Shown in pieces: positions 7,109 through 7,541 of a stretch of DNA of 7,541 nucleotides. The notes under the pieces are model-generated. The model worked only from the letters and a program-made list of their open reading frames with translations, made no database searches and had not been told where the DNA came from. This DNA is from Kosmotogaceae bacterium UBA1373 (GTDB lineage Bacteria > Thermotogota > Thermotogae > Petrotogales > Kosmotogaceae): assembly GCA_002305955.1 (NCBI GenBank), contig DBRH01000079.1, positions 1 through 7,541 of the forward strand, written 5' to 3'. Positions within the stretch are counted from its first letter, which is position 1; each line of letters starts with the position of its first letter. The position numbers were made by a program, and so were the translations under genes.

Positions 7109-7155
7109 TTCGGGAGACGCCTCCGGCTATTTTTCAGAAAATGGAGGTGTTTCCG
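7109..7155 (+). promoter_or_regulatory. Riboswitch expression platform: hairpin that can hide the thiB ribosome site
   Basis: Bases 7118-7124 (CGCCTCC) can pair with 7143-7149 (GGAGGTG), which contains the thiB Shine-Dalgarno site. An inner helix ATTTT/AAAAT (7129-7133 with 7138-7142, loop TCAG) continues the stem after a 4-base bulge. This makes a 12-pair sequestering hairpin at 7118-7149 with one G-U pair. Two competing pairings would free the site: GGCGT (7095-7099) with ACGCC (7117-7121), and AGGC (7105-7108) with GCCT (7119-7122). Both use bases that the TPP-bound aptamer locks up. A transcription terminator is less likely, since the only hairpin before the short T run (7130-7134) has about 4 pairs. 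Structures were drawn by eye. Confidence 0.7.
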
Positions 7156-7541
7156 GTGAAAGCTCTTTCTCTTCTGCTGCTTGTATTGCTCGCATCGACC
7201 GGTCTTTCCATGCTGGTCGTGTATTCATACGATTCCTTCGTTCCCCTGGCTCTCGAAACCTTCGAAGAGTTCACGCTGAAAACAGGGATCGAAGTGAAGC
7301 TCAAGACGCTGAGCGATTCCGGCTCTCTCGTAAACTACATAGTCTCGATGGGAGAGAAGTTCGACGGCGATGTCGTGATCGGAATCGACAACCTTCTTTC
7401 AAGAAAGGCCTTCGAAGCCGACATATTTCTGCCCTACAAACCGGCCGGCAGTGAAAATCTGATCAGCCAGGATCTGATCTTCGATCCCCTGTGGAGACTG
7501 ACCCCCTACGATTACGGAGCGATCGCGCTGATCTACGACAG
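7156..7541 (+). CDS. thiB: Thiamine-binding protein of an ABC transporter, N-terminal part (cut by window edge)
   Basis: Extracytoplasmic binding protein that delivers thiamine (or TPP) to a ThiPQ-type permease and ATPase, presumably encoded just beyond the window. The first 128 codons are present of an expected 320-350. Seen: a signal peptide, with Lys at residue 2 and a Leu-rich core at about residues 4-20 (ALSLLLLVLLASTGLS), followed by the mature start LVVYSYDSF (21-29), which parallels LTVYTYDSF of E. coli ThiB. DGDVVIGIDNLL (about 71-82) matches the ligand-site block DVVLGLDNNLL, and LTPYDYGAIALIYD (about 114-127) matches the later PFDYG block. No lipobox Cys is evident. Start: GTG at 7156 with GGAGGT at 7143-7148 and 7 bases between. 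An in-frame ATG at 7141 has no ribosome site before it and would itself overlap the Shine-Dalgarno site. The TPP riboswitch directly upstream confirms the thiamine assignment. Confidence 0.92.
   Translation, partial: MKALSLLLLVLLASTGLSMLVVYSYDSFVPLALETFEEFTLKTGIEVKLKTLSDSGSLVNYIVSMGEKFDGDVVIGIDNLLSRKAFEADIFLPYKPAGSENLISQDLIFDPLWRLTPYDYGAIALIYD

Noticed and set aside
7112..7134. Intrinsic terminator after the riboswitch
   Set aside because: The hairpin GGAG/CTCC has only about four pairs, and the T run is separated from it by GGCTA; the ribosome-site-hiding hairpin is much stronger.
7141..7155. ATG at 7141 as the thiB start
   Set aside because: No ribosome site lies before it, and it directly abuts the GGAGGT that fits the GTG at 7156.
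6678..7454. A 258-codon plus-strand open frame crossing the intergenic region, riboswitch and thiB start
   Set aside because: It would require translating through the TPP aptamer, and it is out of frame with the clearly homologous thiB sequence.
1..7541. Mobile element, CRISPR, tRNA or rRNA content
   Set aside because: No transposase-like protein, spaced direct repeats, terminal inverted repeats or tRNA-like sequence (such as a TTCGA-type T-loop with flanking stems) was found by reading both strands.

Overview
This window holds ordinary, chromosomal bacterial housekeeping genes in a very compact arrangement. Base composition looks moderately GC-rich, a little above half by eye. Shine-Dalgarno sites are strong (GGAGG type), TTG and GTG starts are frequent, and genes overlap. 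Protein wording in the ValRS, Mfd, MnmE and CinA genes, together with this style, suggests a Thermotogota-like organism, perhaps a mesophilic or moderately thermophilic one. That placement is an impression from reading, not a search result. There is no sign of phage, transposon, CRISPR or plasmid sequence.

Layout on the minus strand, read right to left (from 7.0 kb down to 1): cinA (6974-5739), mfd (5763-2719), mnmE (2744-1416), an unrecognised four-helix membrane protein (about 1419-673), then after an 88-base gap the 5' part of valS (584-1, cut by the window edge). The first four genes overlap one another by 25, 26 and about 4 bases and look like one transcription unit. Three of them in a row (cinA, mfd, mnmE) start with TTG behind good Shine-Dalgarno sites. 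valS has its own consensus extended -10 promoter in the 88-base gap. No terminator is visible there, so read-through from upstream is possible.

Layout on the plus strand: a divergent unit starts near 7028 with a canonical thiamine pyrophosphate (TPP) riboswitch. It leads into the start of a thiamine-binding ABC-transporter lipid- or periplasm-side binding protein (thiB, from 7156 to the window end, partial). The riboswitch tail can fold into a hairpin that hides the thiB Shine-Dalgarno site, so translational shut-off by TPP is the likely mechanism.

The two divergent units are separated by only 181 bases. Their predicted promoters lie on the same 30 base pairs in opposite directions: the -10 of each coincides with the -35 of the other. 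Functionally, the left unit combines pyridine-nucleotide salvage (CinA), transcription-coupled repair (Mfd) and tRNA wobble-uridine modification (MnmE) with valyl-tRNA charging next door. The right unit is thiamine uptake. I see no convincing novel defence or mobile system. The points most worth following up are the mutually overlapping promoters, the unknown membrane protein embedded in a repair/tRNA-modification operon, and the altered helicase motif II in Mfd.
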